A stretch of DNA of 37,063 nucleotides from Nitrospirota bacterium (GCA_016208915.1 JACQXE010000070.1:1-37063), one strand, 5' to 3'. Counted from the stretch's first letter, positions 25,601-33,986 are shown. Numbers and translations are program-made. The notes: generated by a model not told the origin, from the sequence alone.

Positions 25601-26711
25601 GATGCAGATGATGGCAATTAGAGAAGGCGCATTCGGATTCCCGTCTCAGGGCAAATGCGATCCTCGTTATTCATTCTTTGGATTCGGAAACGGCCCGGAC
25701 ACGAGCCGTGGTGATGATGGCTATAACAATGGCTGCTATCCACAGCTCGGCGACTACTACAGCCGCGATGAGATAAGGGCGCATTACAAGAAGAACATGC
25801 AGCAGGTTAAATTCCAGCCTGCAGGCCTGCCCTCAGGCGCACAGTGGGTAAACCCGATTACAAACGTAACCGGCGCAGTTCCCACAACAATGGGCAGAGT
25901 ATTCGGCATAGTAAAAGTTGCACAGCACCCGAGCAACGCAGCGCACGCTAATATTTTTGATCTTGGCGCAAGTTGCAAAGACCCGTCGACCGGCGCAACA
26001 ATTGCATGCGGTGATGCTCCAAGCCCGAGCAATCCAAACTATGTACAAACAACAGTCACCGCTAACCAGCTCCTCGGTTATACAGCAAGCATGCTGTCAT
26101 ATCTCGAAGACTACTATAGCCTTGGGTCACTGGTTCACCCTGTAGCATCATTCTCATGGGGTTCAGACGGTACAACCAGTCTGAAGGTGAACTTCAATGC
26201 CTCAGGCTCTACATGTAACACCGGTAGTACATGCACATATACATGGAAGACATGCACTACAAAAGATGACCCAGCTACTCCTGCGATTGAGTGTGGCACT
26301 GAGGTTGCCATGACAGCAGGTATAACCACTTCATACACGTATACAGCCGGCGGAGCAGGCATCTACAAAGCGACTTTAACAGTAACAGACACCACCTATG
26401 GGCTTATCTCAAGCACAAGCAAGCAGGTTCAGGCAAAGGTTATTAACACAGCTCCAGTTGCAGCCAAGACATCACCTGTTGTAGCAGGAAAGTTAGTAAC
26501 GTATACTGACTCCTCTTCAGATGCACAGGATGCACAGGCTAGCCTGAAGGTAACCACAACCTGGGGTGACGGCGCAACAACAGTAGGCGTTGGCGGCGCT
26601 CTCCAATCTCACACATATCTCCGTGGAGGTATATACACCATCAGACATAAGGTAACAGACACTGGCGGACTCTCCAAATTCTCTGCTAATGTCACAGTTA
26701 CTGTTAACTAA
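22674..26711 (+). CDS. Putative selenocysteine-containing octaheme cytochrome with PKD domains (copy 1)
   Basis: I annotate one 1345-aa protein, reading the in-frame TGA at 23157-23159 as residue 162 (selenocysteine). Residues 1-25 are a signal peptide ending AMA. Heme motif 1 (CGGCH) is at 52-56; after U162 come CGVCH (203-207), CMMCH, CAICH, CGTCH, CEGCH, CRTCH and CIMCH, giving eight CXXCH. A CFGCA lacks the histidine. The last roughly 195 residues are two PKD-like beta-sandwich domains. Without read-through, the first piece is a 161-aa monoheme stub. The second piece would start at a TTG with no ribosome-binding site and no signal peptide, so it could not be exported for heme attachment. 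GGAG lies 8 nt before the ATG. Paralogue: 26985-30059. The decoding is inferred; the heme sites are seen. Confidence 0.85.
23157..23184 (+). promoter_or_regulatory. In-frame UGA with SECIS-like hairpin (copy 1)
   Basis: UGA (23157-23159), an 11-nt spacer, then the hairpin CCGUC-AGUU-GGCGG (23171-23184, five pairs including one U-G, loop AGUU). Bacterial SECIS elements lie just 3' of the UGA inside the coding sequence and have a short stem with a G/U-containing apical loop; the 11-nt spacing equals that of E. coli fdhF as I recall it. An alternative pairing ACCGUC/GGCGGU with a bulged U is also possible. Confidence 0.72.
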
Positions 26712-26744
26712 GGAGTTGCTATATAGGGAATAGTAACCCCTCTC

Positions 26745-26779
26745 AAAAAGGCAGGTCGAATCGACCTGCCTTTTTTTTT
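26745..26779 (+). terminator. Rho-independent terminator after octaheme cytochrome 1
   Basis: A long stem, GGCAGGTCGA/TCGACCTGCC (26750-26759, 26761-26770), is preceded by A-run and followed by nine T. It lies 34 nt after the stop. The same GGCAGGT stem follows the paralogous gene (30079-30115). Confidence 0.92.
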
Positions 26780-26831
26780 ATTTAGTAAGTTTCAGTAAAC
26801 TTAACACATTAAGTTTGCTGAAACTTATAGT

Positions 26832-26984
26832 TTTATTTTTAGAGCTATGCTACTATGCTGAATCCTTACAATATCCTGCAGGAAAGGAGGGCGCATGAAA
26901 ATCTGCTGAAATTTTTAGTTTTAATTCTATGGTCGTGTCACTGTGCTGAATCCTTACAATATCCAAATATAAAAGGAGGGATGC
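26832..26984 (+). repeat. Duplicated leader with a vestigial start codon
   Basis: Two similar segments, each running from TTTTTAGTTTTA or TTTTATTTTTAG through GCTGAATCCTTACAATATCC to a GGAGG and an ATGAAAA, lie in tandem (about 26832-26905 and 26915-26990). The first copy has ribosome-binding site GGAAAGGAGG and ATG at 26895 but stops after four codons (M-K-I-C-UGA); the second starts the real gene at 26985. No other gene is in the 26712-26984 gap. Confidence 0.7.
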
Positions 26985-29900
26985 ATGAAAAAAGGAAAAT
27001 TTTTAGTGTTGTTTCTTCTGATTGCAGCAGGGATTTTTTGGCTTGTAAAAAATGCGCATGCCACACACGACAATGTCTTTTTGCAGGCAGCTGACGGCGC
27101 GTACATAAGAAGGTACAGCAATGTCCCTTACAGCCCCAAGATGACATGCAGTACTAATGGCTGTCACGATCCTTATGCAGTTATAATGTGGGGTCTGGCA
27201 ACCCCTAATGTGTATGAAAGCGAGGTAGGTTATGCAACAAAGGATCAGGGCGGGGTTGCCTATACTGTTCCTTATGCCCTGCACGGAGTGTCTGCAGGCT
27301 ATCACTTCCAGCAGGGAAGAAACATCTCGTGGGGAGACGCCCAGAAAAACTATTATAATGACCCTTCTTTTACAAGCTCAGGAGGAATGTATGGCAGGTA
27401 CTGACCTCCGTCTAACCGCCAGTTGGCGGATTTGACAGAGAGCAATCCCAATAATTTTGATATGAGCAGTTATGATTTTGCCCATTCAGAGTGTGGATAC
27501 TGTCATCCGGGCGGCGGCTCTATGGAGTATGACAGGGCGGGATACCGATATGATGGGATGGGGAGTGAAATCGTTCCGGGCTATGACCCATTCAACCCTT
27601 TTGCCACTCTATTCAACCCAAACCGCAACAGCGCCTACGGTGACTATTTCACATTCGACCCTGCTACAGGCGCCATAGTCGACAAGGCAATGGATTGGGA
27701 GAATGGCGGTGTTGCTGAGGTAGACTGCCTTATGTGCCACTACGCAAAACAATACTCCCTTTTAGAGAGGAACTGGGCTATCTCTGAGTCAAAAATGCCC
27801 TCGTGGGCTCCGTCCCTCGGTCTGGTGGGCTCAGGGGTATTGAACATAGCCCAGAAAGGCGCGCCAGGGGTTAATCCGAATATTTCTCGGACTGGGTGGT
27901 CGTGGACCGGACTTAAGATAGGCTCATATACTTATGCATATGCCGGAATAAACGGGTTAGATATAGTAAAAACCCCTCAACCGGCAAACTGTGCCAACTG
28001 CCACTTTGGAGACAATAGCTTAGTGCCCAAGGTTGAACTTGGTCAGACATGCACGACAAATCCTTCACTCTGCGGTCCTGCCGGCGTATCCCTCGGGCTC
28101 ACTGTATTTCAGAAGTACCTTGCTCCCGGCACAGTTGTGGACGGCGATAAGGTGGGAGCCGGCACAAATGATTCTGCATGGTATGTTGTCAAAGACAGGG
28201 TTGAGCTTGCAAAAAGAGGCGAGTCCTTTAATGCCCCTTATGATCCTACGGATCCGAATAATACAAAAGGGCGTCTGGTTAATCCTGATATCCATCTGGA
28301 CAAGGGGATGAAATGCGCTGAATGCCATTATGCCCTTGGCGGTGAAGTTGATCCTGATACAGGCGAACCTGCCCCTGTGAGATATCCTGCCCTTACAGAC
28401 AGCTTAGGCAATGTTATTCAGCCGGCAATAGATGTATTTAAGGTTGATCACCAGTTCGCAAAAGGCAATGACGTCCCTGATGGCAGAAATATGGACCAGT
28501 TCGATAACACACTGACCTGTGAAAGCTGTCATACAACAATGACACATCAGAATTTAAGATACAATGCCAGTTATGGGGTGTATTATATGGTGCAATATGA
28601 TTCTTCTTGGAATGAGATGCCTTACGACCCGCTTACAAGCAGGGTTTCGATGGTAGCAACACACAGTGGTTTTCCAGTTTTTCATTTTACCGTGATTGAT
28701 TGCAGAACTTGTCATTCGCCTGAATACAATTCTGTTGAAAAAGACATTCTTCGCGACTTTACTGGCGGGCTATACAAGGGCGCTGAAAGAGTACAGGTTA
28801 TTTCTAATCCTTTAGGCATTCACTATAAACCATTGTATATATGGCGTGCAAAAAATCATAATGACCCAACCATAATGATACTTCCTTCCTCAGTTCTGGT
28901 GGTGGCAAGCTGGATAAGAGACGGCGACCCTGATAAACCTGTTTATCAGAGGACAGCTCAAAAGGCTGCTGAGGATTACAGGGCGCAAATAGGCGATGCA
29001 AACCTTGACGGCATCTATGATTGGACGCTTAACAGACCACAGAGCGGAGACACAACCCTGATAGTTAATACCCCGGCTGAAATACAGGGCATGGTCCAAC
29101 AACTAATTGCCAATGGCGTTTCAGACCCTGTTATGAATCTCTATGTGAATGTCATGAACGTAAGCCGCAATGTTGCGCCCAAGGCAAACAACAAGATATT
29201 AGGTTCATCAGCGAGCGGCGGGTGTGTGATGTGTCATTCAAGCTCTGACCCATTATCACCAAACTACACCCCCAGATCCGTTGGCTTCTTCAATAAGACA
29301 TTTACGCTCTTTAATCAGCCAAACAGCGGTCTTATGCAGACTGACCTGGGAGATGGAATAAAGAGGGTTAATCTGAAACTCCAGTACACAAAAGCAGATC
29401 GTTCATCAGCTATTATTGACCTTTCAAACAATGCCGGTGAAGTTGTTGGGAACACCATTAATCAGGGCACAGTTTTTGGCTTTACTCCAGCAAGGCTTGC
29501 AGGACTTCAGGATCCTGCAACAGCAGGTATAGTAAAGCCTGTGGCGTCATTCTCATGGGGTTCAGATACCATAACCAGCCTGAAGGTAAACTTCAATGCA
29601 TCACTGTCCACATGCGGAAGCGGCAACTGCACATATTTATGGGACTTCACAACCGACGGCACATATGACGCAACAGGCAAAACAACCAGCAAAATATACG
29701 GCGCAGCAGGCTACTACAATGCAACCTTGAAAGTGACAGACAATACATACGAATTCAGCTCTACGACGACAAAAACAGTTCAGGCAAAGGTTATTAACGC
29801 GCCTCCGACAGCAGTCAAGACTGTCACTACCTCAGGGCTGACAGCAACACTCGTTGACAGCTCTTACGATGCCATAGATCCACAGTCTGCCCTCGTGGTG

Positions 29901-30059
29901 ACCATAACCTGGGGTGATGGCGCAACAGACCAAATCGCCGGCGGTGCCAGTAAAACTCACACATACCTCCGTGGAGGTATATACACCATCAGGCATAAGG
30001 TAACAGACACCGGAGGACTCTACTCATTCTCTCCTAACGTTACGGTTAATGTTAAATAG
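26985..30059 (+). CDS. Putative selenocysteine-containing octaheme cytochrome with PKD domains (copy 2)
   Basis: One 1024-aa protein if the in-frame TGA at 27402-27404 is read as residue 140 (selenocysteine). It has a signal peptide (1-26, ending NAHA). Heme site 1 is non-canonical: CSTNGCH (CX4CH, 55-61). After U140 come CGYCH, CLMCH, CANCH, CAECH, CESCH, CRTCH and CVMCH, in the same order as in copy 1. The C-terminus has two PKD-like domains, the last nearly identical to that of copy 1 (TYLRGGIYTIRHKVTDTGGL). The context HGVSxGxHxQQGRN ... GMYGRY-U-PPSNRQLA is shared with copy 1. GGAGG lies 5 nt before the ATG. The gene lies after a terminator, so it has its own promoter, which I could not locate. 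It is shorter than copy 1 by about 320 residues, mainly in the middle. Confidence 0.85.
27402..27429 (+). promoter_or_regulatory. In-frame UGA with SECIS-like hairpin (copy 2)
   Basis: UGA (27402-27404), an 11-nt spacer, then the hairpin CCGCC-AGUU-GGCGG (27416-27429), five Watson-Crick pairs. Compared with copy 1 the stem has C-G instead of U-G, a synonymous (CGU to CGC) pairing-preserving change. The only other change between UGA and the hairpin end is also synonymous (CCA to CCT). Confidence 0.75.
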
Positions 30060-30078
30060 TCAACAGTAACCCCTTTCT

Positions 30079-30115
30079 AAAAGGCAGGTGGCCAAATCCC
30101 CCACCTGCCTTTATT
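30079..30115 (+). terminator. Terminator after octaheme cytochrome 2
   Basis: An 11-bp stem AAGGCAGGTGG/CCACCTGCCTT (30081-30091, 30101-30111) with a 9-nt loop, followed by TTATTTATT. The preceding AGTAACCCC is shared with the 3' region of copy 1, so the 3' untranslated region duplicated with the gene. Confidence 0.8.
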
Positions 30116-30160
30116 TATTAATAATATTTTAAAGATTATTGTCTCTCTACCGTCCAAACA

Positions 30161-30176
30161 TGGCATGGGAATTGCT
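30161..30176 (+). promoter_or_regulatory. Sigma-54 (-24/-12) promoter for hexaheme A
   Basis: TGGCATGGGAATTGCT: GG and GC 12 nt apart, TTGCT -12 box. It is almost the same sequence as the promoter of the tetraheme gene (TGGCATAGGAATTGCT), about 57 nt upstream of the start codon. Confidence 0.78.
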
Positions 30177-30232
30177 ACAAACACTATAAACAAAGGTAAA
30201 AATGTTAAGACCGGGCAACACTGTTGGAAATG

Positions 30233-31015
30233 ATGAAAAAGATTTATATTTGCTTGCTTTGTTTATGCGCCTTTTTATTTATGCTCTCAGCATTGTTATT
30301 CTCGCAGGACGTTATGGAACTTCCTGTTTCGCCTCCCGCAGAAATATATGGGGATGTATTTATAGACAGATCATCTATAGCTAATAAGGTTATTCCGATA
30401 GTCTTTTCACATTGGGTTCATAGAGTCAAATACACATGCAGGGTCTGCCACTATGAGCTTGAGTTCTCGCTAAGCGCTGGTGAGACGCCTATTTTATGTG
30501 AGAGTGGAACAATAAGTGATAGACACTGTACTGCATGCCACAATGGCAAGATTTCATTCGGACCGATAGGCGAAGATGGAGAAAAAAATTGTGACAAATG
30601 CCATAATGCAGATACGAGCCCGAACACTGAAAAATTTTTTGAACTTCAAGGGAAATTGCCAAAAGCCAAGTTTGGAAATAAGATTGACTGGACAAAGGCC
30701 TTTAATGACGGACGGATAAAGCCAAAGAATAGTCTATTAGAAAACTTTAAGCCTAGCTCTCTGATTATCAAACGTACTCTTACGCTGAGGGCAGAGATGT
30801 CAGGAATCTCTTCTGCCGTTTACCCACACAAAACACATGAAGATTGGATGGACTGTTCAACTTGTCACCCTGATATTTTCAATATCAAAAAGAAAACAAC
30901 GGAGAGTCTTTCCAAGGCGAGCATGTTAAAAGGCAAATCCTGTGGCGTCTGCCATCTCCGCATCGCCTTCCCGTTGAATGATTGTAAACGATGCCACCCA
31001 AAAATGAGGATGTAA
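30233..31015 (+). CDS. Hexaheme cytochrome, two c7-like triheme units (A)
   Basis: The 260-aa exported protein has an N-terminal hydrophobic signal (MKKIYICLLCLCAFLFML) and six CXXCH sites: CRVCH, CTACH, CDKCH in the first half, then CSTCH, CGVCH, CKRCH. Each half begins with a conserved FSHWVHR / YPHKTH histidine pair that supplies axial ligands, as in cytochrome c7-type triheme domains. I start it at 30233 because the paralogue A' (32877-33659) then has the same length and N-terminus; ATG at 30230 and TTG at 30224 are alternatives. It is the first of four tandem paralogues. Likely role: periplasmic or extracellular electron shuttle. Confidence 0.9.
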   Translation: MKKIYICLLCLCAFLFMLSALLFSQDVMELPVSPPAEIYGDVFIDRSSIANKVIPIVFSHWVHRVKYTCRVCHYELEFSLSAGETPILCESGTISDRHCTACHNGKISFGPIGEDGEKNCDKCHNADTSPNTEKFFELQGKLPKAKFGNKIDWTKAFNDGRIKPKNSLLENFKPSSLIIKRTLTLRAEMSGISSAVYPHKTHEDWMDCSTCHPDIFNIKKKTTESLSKASMLKGKSCGVCHLRIAFPLNDCKRCHPKMRM

Positions 31016-31037
31016 AAACAAACTTAAAATATATTTT

Positions 31038-31053
31038 AGGCATAAAAGTTGCA
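31038..31053 (+). promoter_or_regulatory. Sigma-54-like promoter for hexaheme B
   Basis: AGGCATAAAAGTTGCA keeps the invariant GG and GC 12 nt apart and the GTTGCA -12 box, but the -24 box is weaker (AGGCAT). It lies about 96 nt before the chosen start of hexaheme B. Confidence 0.6.
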
Positions 31054-31149
31054 TAGTTTAGCATATAAATGATTAATCGGTTGTATATAAAATGCAAACA
31101 AAGCGCTGCAGGGATATCCCTATTCAGCAAGGCAAAAGCAAACCGAAAC

Positions 31150-31947
31150 ATGCAAAGAACACTCTGGCTTTTGTCAGTAACTATCGCGGTTTTAATCGCG
31201 TCATCCGTTGCCTTTGCTCAGACAAAGGGCATGATGAAGAAAAGATCTTTGCCGCAAGATTACGGCAATATTGTAATTAACAGCCTCTCGGAGAAAAACG
31301 GTATGGCGCCTGTTGTCTTCAAACACTGGCTTCACAGGACAAGATATACATGCAGGGTATGCCATGTGGATTTTGGATTCGCAATGATAGCTGGCAAAAC
31401 AGCAATGAAGGAAGCTGGCAACGAGGGTCATTACTGTAGCTCATGCCACAACGGCAAAGAGGCATTTGCCCCTGTGGCAAAAAACCCTTCAGGAGAAGAT
31501 ACGGTAAACTGTGACAGGTGTCACTCTTATGGTAAGTATGTCAAGTTTGAGTTTGACTTTTATAAATTTACAGCAAAGTTTCCAAGAGAAAGCTTTGGAG
31601 ACGGAATTAATTGGGAAAAGGCAGAAAATGAAGGGATAATAAAACTTCAGGATGAGGTCCCAGCTTCAACAACTAAGAAAGAGCCTCTGGAGGGCCCAGC
31701 TGATTTCACTGCTGGGTCTGACGCCTTGGGGCTCCCTGCCAGTGTTTTTTCTCATAAAAAGCATATTGTAGGGATAAGCTGCGAGCTATGCCACAATGAT
31801 ATATTTGACTATGAAAAAGGAATCACAAAATATTCAATGGATGATATATTTGATGGGAAATATTGCGGGCGATGTCATGGAAAGGTTGCTTTTTCAAATG
31901 ATGATTGCCTGCGTTGCCATAGGATTTCGGCGCAGGCTGTAAAATAA
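31150..31947 (+). CDS. Hexaheme cytochrome, two c7-like triheme units (B)
   Basis: The 265-aa protein has a signal peptide (MQRTLWLLSVTIAVLIASSVAFA) and six CXXCH sites (CRVCH, CSSCH, CDRCH; CELCH, CGRCH, CLRCH), with FKHWLHR and FSHKKH ligand motifs opening the two halves. The ATG at 31150 is chosen because it gives the same N-terminus as its neighbour B' (31998-32789); a longer form from 31069 would hide the signal peptide. DNA of the signal peptide is nearly identical to that of B', so the duplication is recent or maintained by conversion. A 50-nt gap separates it from B' with no terminator. Confidence 0.9.
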   Translation: MQRTLWLLSVTIAVLIASSVAFAQTKGMMKKRSLPQDYGNIVINSLSEKNGMAPVVFKHWLHRTRYTCRVCHVDFGFAMIAGKTAMKEAGNEGHYCSSCHNGKEAFAPVAKNPSGEDTVNCDRCHSYGKYVKFEFDFYKFTAKFPRESFGDGINWEKAENEGIIKLQDEVPASTTKKEPLEGPADFTAGSDALGLPASVFSHKKHIVGISCELCHNDIFDYEKGITKYSMDDIFDGKYCGRCHGKVAFSNDDCLRCHRISAQAVK

Positions 31948-31997
31948 CTTGATGCGTAATTTCATATGACGTATCCAGTAATTTATTTAGGGGAGAC

Positions 31998-32789
31998 ATG
32001 AAAAAGACAATCTGGCTTTTGTCAGTAACTATCGTGGTTTTAATTGCATTATCCATCGCCTTTGCTCAGGCAAAAGGCGTGAAAAGGAAAAGAGTTTCAG
32101 CGCAAGATTACGGCAATGTTGTAATAAATAATTTTTCAGAGAAAAACAACGTTGCGCCTGTTGTCTTCAAACACTGGCTTCACAGGACAAAATACACATG
32201 CAGGGTCTGCCATGTGGATATAGGCTTCAGCATGAAAGCCGCTGAAACTGGGGTGCGATGTGACGATATCAAAAAAGGTTTCTACTGCGGCTCGTGCCAT
32301 CATGAGGATAAGGATTCCTTTCCGCCTCTTGAAAAAAAGGGTTTCAGCGGAGAGATAAAAAACTGTGACAGGTGTCATTCTTATGGTAAAAATGTCAAGT
32401 TTGAGAACGAATTTAATAAAATTACAGCAAAGTTTCCAAGGGAACGCTTTGGTAATGGGATTGATTGGGAAAAGGCAGAAAATGAAGGGATAATAAAACT
32501 TAAGAATGAAATCCAAGGGATAACGATTAAGAGAAAGCCTTTGGAAAACCAGAAGGACTTCGGTATTGAGTCTAAAATTACAGGTATTCCTGCCATCATC
32601 TATTCTCATAAAAAACACACTGTATGGAACGGCTGTGAGGTGTGTCACCCTGATATATTTAGCGCTAAGAAAGGAAAAACACAGTATTCAATGGAGGATA
32701 TATTTGATGGAAAATTCTGTGGGCAATGTCATGGAATTGTTGCATTCCCCAATGACGATTGTCAGCGATGTCATACAGAACAGGTATGA
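31998..32789 (+). CDS. Hexaheme cytochrome, two c7-like triheme units (B')
   Basis: The 263-aa protein has a signal peptide (MKKTIWLLSVTIVVLIALSIAFA) and six CXXCH sites (CRVCH, CGSCH, CDRCH; CEVCH, CGQCH, CQRCH). The FKHWLHR and YSHKKH motifs open the halves. GGGGAG lies 2 nt before the ATG. It is closest to B, and the second half of each contains the shared segment MxDIFDGKxCGxCHG. It ends with TGA as a normal stop. No terminator separates it from A'. Confidence 0.92.
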   Translation: MKKTIWLLSVTIVVLIALSIAFAQAKGVKRKRVSAQDYGNVVINNFSEKNNVAPVVFKHWLHRTKYTCRVCHVDIGFSMKAAETGVRCDDIKKGFYCGSCHHEDKDSFPPLEKKGFSGEIKNCDRCHSYGKNVKFENEFNKITAKFPRERFGNGIDWEKAENEGIIKLKNEIQGITIKRKPLENQKDFGIESKITGIPAIIYSHKKHTVWNGCEVCHPDIFSAKKGKTQYSMEDIFDGKFCGQCHGIVAFPNDDCQRCHTEQV

Positions 32790-32876
32790 ACGAGAAAGTA
32801 CGCGGTATTAGTATTATATTGCGTGTGCAATTACGATTGAATAATAAAAATAGTTATGCTAAGATTGGATAACAAA

Positions 32877-33659
32877 ATGAAAAAAATTTATATCTGTTTG
32901 TTTTGTTTTTGCATCTTCTTATCTATTCTGTATGGATTATCATTTTCTCAGGGTGGTCTTCAGCTTCCTGTTTTGAGTTCTCCTGAAGAATACGGTGATA
33001 TCTTTATAGACAGGGTTTCGACAAAAAATAAGGTTACCCCTGTAGTTTTTTCCCACTGGATTCACAGGGTCAAATACACGTGCAGGGTCTGTCACGACGA
33101 GCTTGAGATTGCCATGAAGTCTTCAGAGACAGAGATATTGTGCGGAAAAGGGGAGGCAAAAGGGGAAAGGCACTGTGTCAAATGCCATAATGGCAAAGAA
33201 TCATTTGCGTTTGCGCCAAAAGATGCAGAAGGAGAAAATTGCAAACGGTGTCATAATGCAGATTCAAGCCCTAACAGGCAAAAGTTTTTTGAACTTCAAG
33301 GGAAACTGCCCCGCAGTAAGTTTGGGAATGAGATAGATTGGGGAAAGGCCCTGAACGATGGTTTAATAAAGCCTAAGGACAGTCTTTCTGATAAAACCCG
33401 AACTATCGTTCATGATAAAATCCTTACACTGAAGGCTGAGATGTCTGGGATCTCCCCTGCTGTCTTTCCGCACAAGACGCATGAGCAATGGTTAGACTGC
33501 GCCAATTGCCATCCTGAAATATTCAATATAAAAAAGAAGACAACCAAAAACTTAAAAATGGCGAACATGCTTAAGGGTGAGGCCTGTGCTATTTGCCACC
33601 TCAGGGTTGCCTTTCCTCTGAATGATTGCAAGCGCTGCCACCCGAAGATGAGGGGGTAG
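32877..33659 (+). CDS. Hexaheme cytochrome, two c7-like triheme units (A')
   Basis: The 260-aa protein has an N-terminal export signal (MKKIYICLFCFCIFLSIL) and six CXXCH sites (CRVCH, CVKCH, CKRCH; CANCH, CAICH, CKRCH). FSHWIHR and FPHKTH open the halves. The start at 32877 has GGA 7 nt upstream, and makes it exactly as long as paralogue A. It shares with A the segment KFFELQGKLPxxKFGN and the C-terminus NDCKRCHPKMR. It is the last of the A-B-B'-A' array and is convergent with the PilZ gene at 33663 with only 3 nt between them. Confidence 0.92.
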   Translation: MKKIYICLFCFCIFLSILYGLSFSQGGLQLPVLSSPEEYGDIFIDRVSTKNKVTPVVFSHWIHRVKYTCRVCHDELEIAMKSSETEILCGKGEAKGERHCVKCHNGKESFAFAPKDAEGENCKRCHNADSSPNRQKFFELQGKLPRSKFGNEIDWGKALNDGLIKPKDSLSDKTRTIVHDKILTLKAEMSGISPAVFPHKTHEQWLDCANCHPEIFNIKKKTTKNLKMANMLKGEACAICHLRVAFPLNDCKRCHPKMRG

Positions 33660-33662
33660 GCC

Positions 33663-33986
33663 TTATTCCCTTAATTCTGACTCGCCAAAAGGGAACTCCA
33701 TAAGAAATACCTCTGCTTTGCATGTATTCTCAGTTGTTACTGTCCACATAACAATCCCTACACTCGGGTCCTCAATGTTATTGAATTTAATCAGGTTACC
33801 TGGTTTTAAAGGGTAAGCTGTCAGGAGCCTTAAACCTTTATCGCTGGTGGCAACCACATTGCCTTTCTGTTCCGGCTCGGCAAGGCATTCTCTACATTCA
33901 GCTATATTGCCTACAACAGTAAAATCAGCAGGTTCTGATGACATCTGCCTCTTGTGCTGTCTCCTATCAGCGCTCTCCTTTCTCAT
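33663..33986 (-). CDS. PilZ-like domain protein (degenerate ligand site)
   Basis: The 107-aa protein starts with a basic stretch containing RRQHKR (RxxxR-type). It has a PilZ-like beta-barrel pattern (PGNLIKFN, VGIVMWTV). The second c-di-GMP motif is degenerate: ATSDKG, where the family has D/NxSxxG. It also has cysteines (AECREC) and an unusual C-terminus. It resembles the PilZ protein at 36628-36918 (shared GNLxKF and VGVVMWT segments), so the two are paralogues flanking the HAMP/cytochrome operon. AAAGGGG lies about 8 nt before the ATG. Whether it still binds c-di-GMP is uncertain. Confidence 0.75.
   Translation of the reverse strand: MRKESADRRQHKRQMSSEPADFTVVGNIAECRECLAEPEQKGNVVATSDKGLRLLTAYPLKPGNLIKFNNIEDPSVGIVMWTVTTENTCKAEVFLMEFPFGESELRE

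Noticed and set aside
23178-26711. Independent gene starting at TTG 23178
   Set aside because: There is no ribosome-binding site and no signal peptide, the TTG lies inside the conserved hairpin, and the codons upstream of it (PPSNRQ) are conserved as protein with the paralogue. It reads better as the continuation of 22674.
26832-26984. Sigma-54 promoter before octaheme copy 2
   Set aside because: Candidate GG...GC pairs have 14-nt instead of 12-nt spacing.
23157-27404. UGA as tryptophan or cysteine through an altered genetic code
   Set aside because: UGA ends other genes here (response regulator at 10097, hexaheme B' at 32789) in the expected place, so it is a stop in general; only the two hairpin-associated UGAs look read through.
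27423-30059. Independent gene starting at TTG 27423
   Set aside because: Same reasons as for 23178; the same frame relation to the upstream ORF 26985-27404 is seen.
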